Origin: Liquidambar formosana
Taxonomy: Eukaryota; Streptophyta; Magnoliopsida; Saxifragales; Altingiaceae
Assembly: GCA_039720395.1 (NCBI GenBank)
Contig: CM077827.1
Coordinates: 15,539,615-15,603,614, forward strand
DNA: 64,000 nucleotides
Direction: 5' to 3'
Positions 34,124-46,447 of the stretch are shown one piece after another; positions within the stretch are counted from its first letter, which is position 1, and each line of letters starts with the position of its first letter. The notes below the pieces were generated by a model. The model saw only the letters and a list, made by a program, of their open reading frames with translations, had not been told where the DNA came from and made no database searches. Made by a program: the position numbers and the translations under genes.

Positions 34124-34799
34124 GAAAATTTGGACTTTTAGGGGTAAAATGGACATTTGGAGGGGCATTTTGGTCATATGGGACGTAGGGGGCATTTAGG
34201 CATTGTTTGCTGAAGGAATTACCTCATTTGATGAGGGCAAGATGGTCCAAAAGTGGCAAAGGGCAAACTGCCTATCCACGCTGGCATGGCAGGCGTAGCC
34301 CACGCTAGCCTGGCCAGCGTGGAAAATAGTCCCATCCAGGCAGTTGGATTTCGGCTGTAGGAGGCTGCAGGGATCTATAAAGCCAAAAGCAAGATCTTCC
34401 ACGCTGGTTTGGCCAGCGTGGGCACAGTTATCCCACATTTGTGATGATTTCTCATCATCACACATGGGAACTTGTGTTTTTCGGGCAGTGTGCCCTTCTA
34501 GAAGCTGTGGGACCACTGTGGTGGGCCTAGGGTGGTGGTCCGCCCTACTGTGGGGCCGTATGATGGAGTGATCGCGTTCGATCGCTAATCGGGTGAAATC
34601 CGACCATTGATCTTGAATGGGGATTGAAACTTTGGGTCCCAAAACTTGGTTTGGGACCAAAGAGTAGAGTGTGCACTCTCTTGGGTGGGATTGAATGGCC
34701 CGGATGCGAGTATGATGCTCGTAGGGTTCTACAATTAGGGTTTTGTTGATCATGAGCCGAATGAGGCCTGATCTTCGATCAAATGGTCCTGTATTGATC

Positions 34800-36850
34800 T
34801 TGAGGGGTTGAATTGAAGATCCAACAGTCGGTTTGACCATTGGATGTGAAATTGTGAGGAATTAGACCACCTAATGTTGCATTAGGGGTTTGGTTTTGGT
34901 CGATTTGGGGATCGGAGGGCTCGTGCCTTCTGATTCCCAATCAAATAGTCCTAGACTGCTCGAGGGATGTTGAATTGAAGATCCTATGGTTGAATTGGCC
35001 GTCGGATCAAGGATTGTTGGAGATTGAACCACCTAGTGCTGAATTAGGGGTTCAGTTTGGGGGAAATTGGGGATCAGAGGGCTCGTGCCTTCTGATTCCC
35101 GATCGAATGATCCTAGACCGCTCTAGGGATGTTGAATTGAAGATCCTACGGTTGAATTGGCCGTTGGATCAAAGATCGTTAGGAATTGAACCACCTAGTA
35201 TCGATTTAGGGGTTCAATTTGGGGGCTAATTGGGGATCGGAGGGCTCGTGCCTTCTGATTCCCAATCAAATGGTCCTAGACCACTCTAGGGATGTTGAAT
35301 TGAAGATCCTACGGTTGAATTGGCCGTTGGATCAAATATTGTTAGGAATTGAACCACCTAGTACCGATTTAGGGGTTCAATTTGGGGGAAATTGGGGATC
35401 GGAGGGCTCGTGCCTTCTGATTCTCAATAAAATGATCCTAGACTGGTCTAGGGATGTTGAATTGAAGATCCTACGGTTAAATTGGCCGTTGGATCAAAGA
35501 TTGTTGGGAATTGAACCACCTAGTGGTGGTTTAGGGGTTCGACTCGGGGGAAATGGGGATCAGAGGGCTCGTGCCTTCTGATTACCAATCAAATGGTCCT
35601 AGACCGCTCTAGGGATGTTGAATTGAAGATCTTACGGTTGCATTGGTCGTCGGATCAAAGATTGTTGAGAATTAAACCACCTAGTACTGATTTAGGGGTT
35701 CAATTTGGGGGAAATTGGGGATCGGAGGGCTCGTGCCTTTTGATTCCCAATCAAATGGTCCTAGACTGCTCTAGGGATGTTGAATTGAAGATCCTACGGT
35801 TGAATTGGCCGTTGGATAAAAGATTGTTAGGAATTGAACCACCTAGTACCGATTTAAGGGTTCAATTTGGGGGAAATTGGGGATCGGAGGGCTCGTGCCT
35901 TCTGATTCGCAATCAAATGGTCCTAGACCGCTCTAGGGATGTTGAATTGAAGATCTTACGATTGCATTGGCCGTCGGATCAAAGATTGTTGGGAATTAAA
36001 CCACCTAGTACCGATTTAGGGGTTCAATTTGGGGGAAATTGGGGATCGGAGGGCTCGTGCCTTTTGATTCCCAATCAAATGGTCCTAGACTGCTCTAGAG
36101 ATGTTGAATTGAAGATCTTACGGTTGAATTGGCCGTTGGATAAAAGATTGTTAGCAATTGAACCACCTAGTACCGATTTAAGGGTTCAATTTGGGGGAAA
36201 TTGGGGATCGGAGGGCTCGTGCCTTCTGATTCCCTATCAAATGATCCTAGACCACTCTAGGGATGTTTGAATTAAAGATCCTACGGTTGAATTGGCCGTT
36301 GGATCAAAGATTGTTAGGAATTGAACCACCTAGCATCGATTTAGGAGTTCAATTTGGAGGAAATTGGGGATTGGAGGGCTTGTGCATTCTGATTTCCAAT
36401 CAAATGATCCTAGACCGCTCTAGGGATGTTGAATTGAAGATCTTACGGTTGAATTGGCCGTTGGATCAAAGATTGTTAGGAATTGAACCACCTAGTACCG
36501 ATTTAGGAGTTCAATTTGGGGGAAATTGGGGAACGGAGGGCTCGTGCCTTCTGATTCCCAATCAAATGATCCTAGACCGCTCTAGGGATGTTGAATTGAA
36601 GATCCTATGGTTGAATTGGCCGTTGGATCAAAGATTGTTAGGAATTGAACCACCTAGTATCGATTTAGGGGTTCAATTTGGGGGAAATTGGGGATCAGAG
36701 GGCTTGTGCCTTTTGATTCCCAATCAAATGGTCTTAGACCGCTCTAGGGATGTTGAATTGAAGATCCTACGGTTGAATTGGCCGTTGGATCAAAGATTGT
36801 TGGGAATTGAACCACCTAGTACCGACTTAGGGGTTCAATTTGGGGTTTTC
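34800..36850 (-). repeat. 162-bp tandem repeat array in the LTR of element 3
   Basis: Twelve units with period 162 (161-163), measured by GATGTTGAATTGAAG at 34966, 35128, 35291 and so on to 36749. The first is degenerate. Each unit is a chain of inverted repeats, for example CCTAG/CTAGG (35112-35127) and AATTGAACC/GGTTCAATT (35184-35219). As 162 is a multiple of three, frames stay open for long stretches; those are not genes. Confidence 0.92.
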
Positions 36851-37035
36851 GGGTATCGTGCCTGTTCCCGGCTCTTGGGCTTCGAAAATCGGAAGTCGAT
36901 TTAAGGAGAGGCTTTGTCCTAGTGGGTAGGATAGGGTGAATGAAGTTAGGTACGGAACATGTCTGACCTAATTGTACTGTTGACGGGTTGATCGATTTTG
37001 TCCGGAGGCGGCCTGGCAAAATTTGGGTGTCTACA

Positions 37036-37051
37036 ACTGCCCCTCTTTGTC
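37036..37051 (-). promoter_or_regulatory. Polypurine tract of element 3
   Basis: Minus strand GACAAAGAGGGGCAGT directly before TGTAGACACC of the LTR. Confidence 0.82.
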
Positions 37052-39592
37052 AGGTTCTCCTTGGGAGAATCTTAACAAAGACTGTATGACGCGTTTTGCT
37101 GGGCCGACGACGGATGATGTCAAGACCAGGTTAGGCCTAGCGCGGCTTGGCGCATCGCAGAGGGCCCGAGAGTGTACTTGGATTGAACAGGGGTAGATTG
37201 GTCATTTCCTTAGTTTAGGATCTTTGCAGACCTTTTTGTAGTTTAGGGTCTTTGCGGACCTTGCTCACGTGGATGGGCAGGCCTAGACGCGGCTTGGCGT
37301 GCTTTGAGGGGCTATGGCAAGTGTTTATAGGAAGCAAGAGCAAAATTGGCATTTTAAAGTTTCATTAAATGTCATGCTGGTATGGCAGGCGTGGATTCAC
37401 ACCTACCAAACAGGCGTGAACAGTCATGATTCAAAGCTAAAGTGTTGCGCGGGTTGGGAGGCCATTGCATCGTATTTTCTAACATATTCTCGCATTTTCT
37501 CGCTTGCCAATCACTGAGAATCGCTTGGGATTGCTTCCAGACTTTGTTTGGGACCTGCGTTTTCGATTGGGAAGGATTCTTTGAAGATTTGACCGAGGGT
37601 TTTGGGATTTTTCGCATCCGACTTCGGTAAGTTCCCAACTCTGTGTTCTTTGAACTTCTCCTCAATTTAAACGTGGCTTCTTCATGTTTTTTGTTTTGTT
37701 TGTGATCTGTGATTTGTTGATAAAGCATAGGGGTTTTTATTTTGAATTTTCCTTGACATGGGGGTCGTTTGACAGTGGGTTTTCGTGGGTTTTTGAATGG
37801 GTTTTTGTGTGTTGTGCTTGCTGTGTTTTTGTTTTATTTTAAGAAGCATGTTTCCTGTGTTTATCAAACCTTGTTTGATGCCTAGGTCGTGTATGTGTGG
37901 GTTTGGTTTTTGGGAAAAATCTAAATGGGTGAAGTTCTTGTTTTGTTTTCTGATTTTTGCAATTGTGTATGTTTGTTTTTTGCTTTTTGAAACGATGCTT
38001 GGGAACATATGAATGGACTGCAGCCCTTCCCGCAGGTCCTAGACACACATGGGCAGGTTTAAACCTCGGGGAATTCGTGAGTGTGGTGAGGGAATGCAGG
38101 ATGCTTGTTTGTTTTTGTTGGATTTTGTTGGATTTTGAGTGCAGGGTGCTTGTTTGTTTTTGTTGGATTTTGAGTAAAATGGATATGGTTTGATGTGTTT
38201 TATGTTTTTTTTTTCTTGTCGCATGTGTTGTTGTTGTTTTTTCTTTTTTTTTTTCATTAGGTTGTTTGGATGCCCTTTGGGCAGAATTTGGGATATAGGC
38301 AATGGGCGTGGTGCATTGGATTTTTTTGGCGAGGCTTGGCAGTAGCTTGGACTGCCAGTTGGTTTTAAGCTAGGTTTCAGCTTCGTATGGGCTTGCCTGA
38401 GTGTTTGGACAGGTTTAGGGTAGGTAGGAAGGCTAGGTGTGTACCTATAGTGAGGGTTTAGGTTTGTTTTTGGTAGGAAGTTGCCCTTTTCCCATTGTTT
38501 TGGTCACTTTCGACCTTTGGATGCCTTTCGATTGCTTTAGGCACTACTTAGAGCATTTTTGGACAATTTTGAAGGTGTTGGGCTACTGGATAGGCACCCA
38601 GGTTTGGGTTTGGACGAGTCTTGGGTTAGGGCAGTAGTATTTTGCCCATTTTTGTTGAAATTTTCTAGAACATGCTCGTTGTAGACAGCGTGGTTGGTTC
38701 ATTTGGGTTGGGCAGCGTAGGCATTAGCCTTGGCGAGGTCTTTGAAGTGGACACAAGGGGTTGGTTTATGTATGGGGTGATGCGTGTGTAATGTGTCGGT
38801 GTGTGCGCGTGTATTTTGTTTGACCCGTGTGAGAATGAGTCCTGTGTGGGAGAGATGAGTGGTTTTACTCTGCCGAGGATTAAGTTCGTTGGGTTTTGGG
38901 TTTTCTTTTATGTTGGGATGTGTGTGTTTTTTGCGACTGCGGGTATCGAGCTTTCTCGGTTAGGCTTTTGATGGGAGAGGCTTATGGAAGTTTAGATCGC
39001 GCGGGGATGGGTCGTGGTTTAGGTAAACCACTTCACTCCATTGGGGATTGGTTGGGTTGTTTTATGGGCATCAATGGGCGATTTTATCGTGTAGGTTTAT
39101 TGTCTGCTGGGTTGGTTGGCGTAGCTATCCTCACTTGAGGTAACTTAGGTTTTTTGTGAGTGGGCTTTGTTGTCTTCACTCTGGATGGGTGGTTTCCGGC
39201 TTGCGGGTAGGGTTGAGTGGCTGCTTGGTCCCACTGGGAATGCCAAATGCTAGACACACCGACTTGGTTGTGCCTTGGCGTGAATCTGAGGTGCCAATGG
39301 ACAAGTTTCTTTGGGGAAACGAGTCCAGGGCTCTAGAGCGGCCCATGTAATGCTTTTCTCCACTGGGGGATTGGTTTAAGGATAGTTTGGGTGAACTGCG
39401 TTTTTGAAATTGAGTTGTGCTTACTCGTGGGGAGTGGGCGAGTGTTTCAAGCGTCCGTGGGTTGCTTGAACATTGTTTTCGATTCGGGTTTGAGGGAATA
39501 GGTAGTATCTTGTATCCGAGATGTGCGGTGAGTTTGAGAGTTGAATTTTAGGAAAGGGAATGGTGCAACGGCTTCCTTTTCAATGATAGTGG
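37052..39592 (+). other. 3' region of element 3 with a possible 5' untranslated exon of the antisense gene
   Basis: No coding frame recognised. On the + strand a strong splice donor (CG then GTAAGTT, 37627) ends a possible leader exon (about 37330-37626) whose next acceptor could be TCTTTTGCAG at 43750, just before the mobile-domain gene ATG. Sequence after the donor is T-rich and intron-like. A palindromic CACGC-type motif occurs near 37375-37417 and a small direct repeat near 38100-38170. Exon assignment is inference. Confidence 0.4.
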
Positions 39593-41257
39593 TGTTAGGA
39601 TTATGCCCTAGAGCCAATCATAGAGATGATTGTTTAGGGATTAGGAACAATCATTTGATTTCATTTATGTATGTCACATTTATTATTGATTTAATAAAAG
39701 GGCTTATTCTATTATGTTTATATGCATCATTTATATTTACATAATATGTCCATGGAGTTAGAGTTGAAAATATGGAATTACAAAGAGTTGTAATTTTGAG
39801 ACTATAGATATATCTCTGTACTAAACTCCTAAAGCATTCCTAGTTGAAGGTTCACTATGATGGACAGTAATGAACCATAGGACTAGCACTTGTTAGGTTG
39901 ACTTTATAGGAGGATAGCTAGTCTCAAGCTATTTGTGTGGAGACACTACAACCAACAAGTGGGTGCCTATTGCAAGAATAGGTACACTGAATGTGACCAA
40001 AGATATGAGATAAACTGAATGGAGTTTCATCCTACCTGTCAATCAGTTTCTCATTGTTATAGTGGTACAAGTAATCCTTAGACCTGAGACACCATAGTTG
40101 CCTTATGCATGTAGCTTTAGAAGTTTGATAACACTAAGTGCAGATCCTATTCAGGGGTCTGCAAAGGTGTTCATTGGCCCTACTGCTATGTGTATGAAGG
40201 CATGTGAGTGATCAACAAGGGATCCATCACTCTCAGGAAAAAGAGAGAGAATGTCTCATATAGCATTCATAATATAACTCATTAAATCCATGGCCATGGT
40301 AGGATGAATATGAAAAGAGTTTCATGAGTTCATCAATGAGTTGATATTCATGATTGAGTATAAAGTACTTAAACTAGGGACTTGACAGACTTCCATGTCC
40401 TATTAGTTTAATTGGAGACATTGTGTTGAAGGAAGGATGCAATTGTAACCTATAAACTATAACAGAAGGGTTCTTTGTTAGATACTTATTCACCTCATTA
40501 AGGACAACACCATGAACCATATGCTAGGTGTTATTCATGGTTAGTAGAAGCCCTAATTGATATAAGTGAGTTATAATCAATTAGGGAATTGGAAGGAGTT
40601 CCAATTAGACCCTGAATGGAAAGAGTTCCATTGTGCACACCTTGTGTTATTCCTACTACTTGATGATGTGAACCCAATAGGTCACACACTGATCATGCAA
40701 GAAGGGCTTTAAAGTCTATGAGAAAAAGGGTTTTAGTGAATAAAGAATAGTTCTTTATAGGCCTATTTGTATTTGATACAAATAATAGGGGTTAATGTGC
40801 AATTAAGAGTAATTACACATAACCCTATTAGGGTTTCTTCCCCATGGCCAGCCTCCTTTAGTGGGCTGCCTATATAAGTCACACTTATGTGTGACATGGC
40901 ATAAGAGGCTTGCTTGCACACTCCCAACCCTAGCCGTCCAAAGTGTTGGAGGCTTTCTTCTCTCTCTCTTTTTTCTCCACCTCTAGCAACAACAAGGAAG
41001 AAGAAGGAAAAGACTTGAAGCTCTAGCTAGGTGTGGATACCATTGGAGGCAGCACACTTGGGTTGCTCATTCACCGCTGTCCGGAATCAAAGCTTGGAGC
41101 AAAAAGGAGAAGACAAAAATTCTGTAAGTGTTCTAACCCTCTTTGTAGTTAGGGTTTGATTTTGTGTTATGCATAGTTAGATTCATGGGATTAGGAATCG
41201 CAGGAAAAATTTTTATATTCCGCACTTCAATTTTTCCCTCTTGTTCAATTCCCAACA
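39593..41257 (+). repeat. Solo Copia LTR in the 3' region of element 3
   Basis: 1665 bp, TGTTAGGATTATGCC to ATTCCCAACA, flanked by AGTGG on both sides (39588-39592, 41258-41262). Confidence 0.95.
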
Positions 41258-42215
41258 AGTGGGACTTGACTCTGCTCTTATGCGCATCCTTGGACGCGAT
41301 ACGAGTTCAAGACAAGTATCTGGGCTCGAGACTAGCCTAAATGAGTTAATTTGACCATTAGGAAGCTACCGGTAGCTTGAATCACTCTCGTGAGATAGGC
41401 ACGGAACCAAGGTGAGTCTTATACAGCCTTACTCAGCATTGTGAAGCTGTCTAGGATGTTAGGAACTCAACTAGGGCTTCGGTTAGCCTTGCGGCCTTGG
41501 AATAGAGCCTGGGATGCCAGTGTTGGCTTATGATGACCCTCGACGGTCGAGATAGGGTGTAGGGATTCACGCAAGCTGAGATGCGTTTGTGAATGGTTTT
41601 TGTAAACCATCCGGACTTGTAAAAAGCCACTGCGAGCGTGTAACCGCCTTTGTGAGTTGCGTAACGGTGTAGATGATCACCGTGGACCATTCTAAAGGTA
41701 TAGAAAAGTCCATATGGGCTAGAAGTGGCTCTCATGAGCCGAGGTAGGTGTTACGGAGTGAGCTAGGTCGCTCAGCGACTCTCGCGAGTCCAGGTAAGAG
41801 TTGTGGAACGAACTAGGTTGCTCGTTGACTTCTTTAATCTAAGGAACAGGGTTTGGGAGTGAATGATGTCACTCATCGACTCTCGGAAGTGGAGAAAAGG
41901 GTTTGGGAGCGAACAGTGTTGCTCATTCGACTCTCGGAGGTGGAGAGAAGGGTTTGGGAGCGATCAGTGTCATTCATTCGACTCTTGAAAGTGGAGAGAA
42001 GGGTTTGGGAGCGAACAGTGTCGCTCATCGACTCTCGAAAGTGGAGAGAAGGGTTCGGGAGCGAATAGTGTCACTCGACGACTCTCGGAAGTGGAGAGAA
42101 GGGTTTGGGAGCGAACAGTGTCGCTCATTCGACTCTTGGAAGTGGAGAGAAGGGTTTGGGAGCGAAAAGTGTCGCTCATCGATTCTCGGAAGTGGAGAGA
42201 AGGGTTTGGGATAGG
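41258..42215 (-). repeat. Hairpin-rich region and 50-51-bp tandem repeats of element 3
   Basis: 41258-41850 contains irregular inverted repeats such as ATGGTTT/AAACCAT and GGCTC/GAGCC. From 41851 to 42210 there are about eight units of 50-51 bp (GGGTTTGGGAG cores), each with a stem such as GAGTGA/TCACTC (41857-41874) or GAGCGA/TCGCTC (42009-42026). No genes. Confidence 0.85.
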
Positions 42216-43500
42216 GTGAAAAAGGTTTTCCGCAGGATCATTTAGAGATGTGGAAAGCTCGCGTGAGCTTAGGACGGTTCTTATAAGCAAGGATAGGAGG
42301 TAAAGGGTTCACATGAACCACTTAGGGGTGTGAGAAACTTAGGTAAGCTTAAGAATGGCTGCAAATGGTTCACGTGAACCACTTTGGGATGTAGAAAAGC
42401 TTAGGTAATGCTCAGGACGAGTCTTGCAAGTTGAGATAGGATGTAGATGGTTTGTGCGAACCAACGAGATGTAAGGAAGCTTAAGTAAGCTTACGATGAC
42501 TCTCATAAATGGAGATAGGACGCGAATGGTTCTCGGGAACCAAACGGGAGGTGTGAACAAGCTATGTAAGCTTAGAATGACTCTCGTGAGTCGAAATAGG
42601 AGGCGAATGGTTCTCGGGAACCAAAAGGGAGGTGTGAACAAGCTATGTAAGCTTGAAATGACTCTCCTGAGTCGGGATAGGAGGCAAATGGTTCTTGGGA
42701 ACCAGACGGGAGGTGTAAACAAGCTATGTAAGCTTAGAATGACTCTCGTGAGTCGGGATAGGAGGCGAATGGTTCTCGGGAACCAAATGGGAGGTGTAAA
42801 CAAGCTATATAAGCTTGGAATGACTCTCGTGAGTTGAGATAGGATGCGAATGGTTCTCGGGAACCAAACGGGAGGTGTGAACAAGCTATGTAAGCTTGGA
42901 ATGACTCTCATGAGTCGAGATAGGAGGCGAATGGTTCTCGAGAACTAAACGGGAGGTGTGAATAAGCTATGTAAGCTTGGAATAACTCTCGTGAGTCGAG
43001 ATAGGAGGCGAATGGTTCTCGGGAACTAAACAGGAGGTGTGAATAAGCTATGTAAGCTTGGAATAACTCTCGTGAGTCGGGATAGGAGGCGAATGGTTCT
43101 CAGGAACCAAACGGGAGGTGTGAACAAACTATGTAAGCTTAGAATGACTCACGTGATTCGGGATAGGAGGCGAATGGTTCTCGGGAACCAAATGAGAGGT
43201 GTGAACAAGCTACATAAGCTTGGAATGACTCTCGTGAGTCGGGATAGGAAGCGAATGGTTCTCAGGAACCAAATAGGAGGTGTGAACAAGCTACGTAAGC
43301 TTAGAATGACTCACGTGAGTCGAGATAGGACGCGAATGGTTCTCGGGAACCAAACAGGAGGTGTAAACAAGCTATTTAAGCTTGGAATGACTCTAGTGAG
43401 TCGGGGTAGGATGCGAATGGTTCTCGGGAACCAAACGGGAGGAGGGAACAAGCTATGTAAGCTTGGAATGACTCTCGTGAGTTGGGATCATGCAAAAACC
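42216..43500 (-). repeat. 81-bp tandem repeat array of element 3
   Basis: About twelve units of 81 bp from 42480 to 43490, after looser forerunners from 42216. Each unit has three inverted repeats: GACTC/GAGTC (42579-42592), GGTTC/GAACC (42609-42622) and AAGCT/AGCTT (42559-42573). The frames of 113 and 159 codons here are repeat artefacts. Confidence 0.9.
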
Positions 43501-43754
43501 TATCAACGCCTTTTGTGATCATGATTTAAAATTTTATGACATGTTCATTTATTGTTCATCTTTCTTTTCTGTCATTGCTTTATTCTTTCTTTCACTCATC
43601 TATCTATAACCATGCTCTATCATGCTATATGATATGTCTGTGCATATACTTACCTACGTTGTAGTTTCTGTTCATTTGCTCAGTCTTTGCTTTACTTTTG
43701 CTTTCATCTCCAGTCTAATACTTTGAATTTCCTAGATTTATCTTTTGCAGATAT

Positions 43755-46447
43755 ATGGCTTCTGTTGGAGGAGCTGGTGGTGACGATCCTGGACATGGTC
43801 CTCCCCGACGCCACCCTTTTCGTGCAGAGAAGGGCAAGAGCATTGCAGTTGAGGCTCCCCGTCGGAGCAAGCGACAACGGGGGAGTGGTATTGTGATTGA
43901 CGAGGCTGTGGCGGTGGCCCGTGCTGAGGTAGAGGCTTGAGGGAGAAAGCCTAAGGTTGAGGCTGAGGGCACCGTGCCCAAGACAGAGGCTCGAGAGGGG
44001 GAGCCTGAGGTTGAGGCTGAGGGTGCTGTGCCCGAGACAGAGGCCGCTGAGATGGGCTTTGATGAGGAGGACCTGGCCGGGATTATGGAGGGCCAGGGTG
44101 CACCCAGGGATAGGCGCTGTAGGTGACGGTTGCCTACTGTTGCTGGTGGGGCTGCTCACAGAGAGCCCACTGCTGAGGAGCAAGCTTAGGTAGCCGATAC
44201 CGAGCTACTGAGAGGTTTGTCAAAGCACCCCTCGATGTATGCCTGTATTGGGACGATGAGTGACTTGGTTGCTTTCCTGTTTTCTTTTCTTTCTTCTATT
44301 TGCTCTTGCCTGCTTTTACTGTTTATTTTACTTCACATGTCTTGACAAATTTCTTTGGTTTTTAAATCTTAACAGAGTCCGATTGGGCGGAACCTCACTT
44401 TCAGGGGTGCCTGGCACACAGCGATCCTGTTGGCAAAGAAGGTCAACCCGATCTTACGAGGCTAGCTGGCGGAGGCAGGCTTTGGAGCCTTCATGACCAT
44501 AGACGCCTTTGGGGTGAGGCGTTCATTCATCCAGGCTTTGGGCGAGATGTGGTTTCCTGACACCAACTCTCTCCATTTGCCTCAGTTTGAGCTGACACCG
44601 ACCCCGATGGATTAGACGATGATTACGGGGATTCAATTTGGTAGAGCTCCCCTTCCTAGATGGAAAGTGGAGTTGGTGGAGGTGGCTTGGTTGTTGGAGA
44701 TCAATCCGGCAGGGACTTCGAAGTCCCGTATCAGGCTGAGCGACCTACAGACTGGTGGAGATGAGTGCGAGGACTTTGCTACAGACTTCAGCGATCGGAA
44801 CGAGCTCATGTTCCATCGCTTGTTCATCTATTTTGTCGCCAGCTGTTTCTTCCCTGATAGCATGTCCACCATTGCCTATGACTTCGCAATGCTGACTAAG
44901 CACCGAGAGAGGTTGGGGACTTATAATTGGGGCTCCGCTACTTTCGCTGCCTTCCTGGAGGGTATGCGGAAGAAGTCCGTAGGCGCTGTTGGTTCGTTCT
45001 CGGGTTTTTACCCATTCCTCTAGGTACTTTTTCATTTCTTTGAAGCTATTTCCCTTTCAGTTATGTTCATGCTCGTGTTTATTCCTTGTTTCCTTGGTAG
45101 TTCTGATACACATTTTGCTTTTGTTACAGATGTGGGCTTTTGAGCATATTCCTCCCCTCCGTCCCTCGACGGCTATTGCTGACGCCTTTCCCCATAGGTG
45201 GTGGTGGGATCCTGATGCCCAGGACATCCAGATGGCTTTCATCGACTTCCTGATGGCCCGCTTGCAGCTTGAGTGCGTCACGATTGACTCGGTGAGTTGT
45301 ATTCGTTGATTTCTGAGATAGTTGAACTGTATGCTTTGCCATAAGTTGTTAACTCCTCTGTTTTTTGTTTCTCAAACCACTTTCCAGCCTTACCTCGATA
45401 GTGAGCACTTTGGGTGTGACGAGGTAATGGATGCAAGGGGTCGGTCGTCGCATCGCATCTTTCTCTGAGGTTGGGATTCCTGGGAGATGTACATGGGCGA
45501 GTAGGCCCACCATCAGTTGACCGGGGAGATCCGGGTCCCGCTGTCGCCTCCCAAGGTATGATTCAGGAGTCTCGACACCTTTCCTGGGGTGATTGAGGAC
45601 GCGGCTCAGCATCTTGGCGAGGCCGGCGATGGCTACTACACCTGGTTTGCTACCTAGTCCATTGGTTTCATCATGCCGACCATTCCGACTATTGGTGAAG
45701 TGTCCTTCGGCGGCGACATGTTACGCCTGGCTGGTGAGTTACTGTGACTCTGTTGCTTTTCATATCATGTCTTTGTTTCATCTATTTAATGGTTTTGAAC
45801 TTGCTTCCCTGTTTTGACAGCTTAGGGCCCATCCGGACTTGATCGTGGTGAACCGGGGGAGCATGAGGCGATGACTCACTGCCTTGAGGTCCTGGAGCGA
45901 GACTGTGCCTACCATATGCAGCGCTTTGTGAGTTTCCCTCTTTTCCTTTTTACTTTTCTTGCTATTCTTTATCTGTGACTTATCAAGTTCTTTCCTCAGT
46001 TGGAAGCGGAAGCAGAGCTCCAGGAGCTGAGGCAGGCTCGAGCGAGGGCCAATGGTGAGAGTTTGAGGGCTACAGCTGACACAGAGGCGGTCCTGGACTC
46101 TGCTCCAGTTGCCGAGGACACCCAGGTTTGTATTTGCTGTAGTAGTTCTTTCGTTTAGCATTGTTGCTTCATTTGATCTTTTTCTTTTCTTTTCCTTTCC
46201 TTTTCAGGACACTACGGTGCCTGGCACCATAGAGGAGATAGATGTGGCGGCATTGGTGGAACCGGGGACTGGTAGCGACGAGCCGATGGCGGAGGCAGAG
46301 CCTGATGCTAATGCAGAGCCCGACAGAGCTGATAGAGACGATACCAATGATGGCGGCGATGATACTGAGGCTGAGGAGGATGCTGGGGAGGCGGGCGGTG
46401 ATGAAGGAGACTCCGAGGAGACTGAGAGCGATGATGAAGGTGCTTGA
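43755..46447 (+). pseudogene. Antisense plant mobile domain gene with introns, in element 3
   Basis: A multi-exon gene running against the element. ATG 43755 follows an acceptor (TTTTGCAG, 43750). Inferred exons: 43755-about 44230, 44376-45023, 45130-45291, 45388-45733, 45821-45927, 46000-46125 and 46208-46447; introns 45024-45129, 45292-45387, 45734-45820, 45928-45999 and 46126-46207 have GT-AG ends. Product: charged N-terminus, plant mobile domain (FRGAWHTAILLAKKVNP, YNWGSATFAAFLEGM, then WAFEHIPPLRP across an intron), a coiled-coil-like stretch and a very acidic tail. Several nonsense codons (for example 43938, 45021) break it, so it is dead. MAIL/MAIN-type plant mobile domain proteins act in gene silencing and meristems; a role here is unknown. 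Confidence 0.72.

Larger units (their letters stand above)
33020..37035 (-). repeat. 3' LTR of element 3 (left limit uncertain)
   Basis: The right end is clear: minus strand TGTAGACACCCAAATTTTGC begins at 37035 right after a PPT. Leftward lie the 162-bp array, a GC-rich zone with palindromes (34270-34420) and a minus-strand TATA box (CCTATAAATAGCCCC, about 34110-34123). A tandem duplication of about 63 bp sits near 33065-33180. Whether everything back to 33020 is LTR or flank cannot be told, since no clear terminal CA or duplication was found. The 214-codon frame at 34196-34840 has no recognisable product. Confidence 0.68.

Noticed and set aside
34196..34840. 214-codon minus-strand frame
   Set aside because: It lies in the LTR of element 3 across palindromes, resembles no family I know and starts in a degenerate 162-bp unit.
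34800..36910. Long + strand frames of 84-225 codons
   Set aside because: They arise because the 162-bp repeat is a multiple of three. The protein is a mere repeat of the DNA unit with no known domain.
42339..43518. Frames of 113, 159 and 190 codons on both strands
   Set aside because: Products of the 81-bp repeat (27 codons), open on both strands.
43704..44183. 159-codon minus-strand frame over the first exon of the mobile-domain gene
   Set aside because: Low-complexity Leu/Ser product, shadow of the repetitive Glu/Ala-rich exon on the + strand.
45556..45566. Intron between GTATGA and ATTCAG in the mobile-domain gene
   Set aside because: Only 11 nt, too short to splice; the frame reads through with a nonsense codon.
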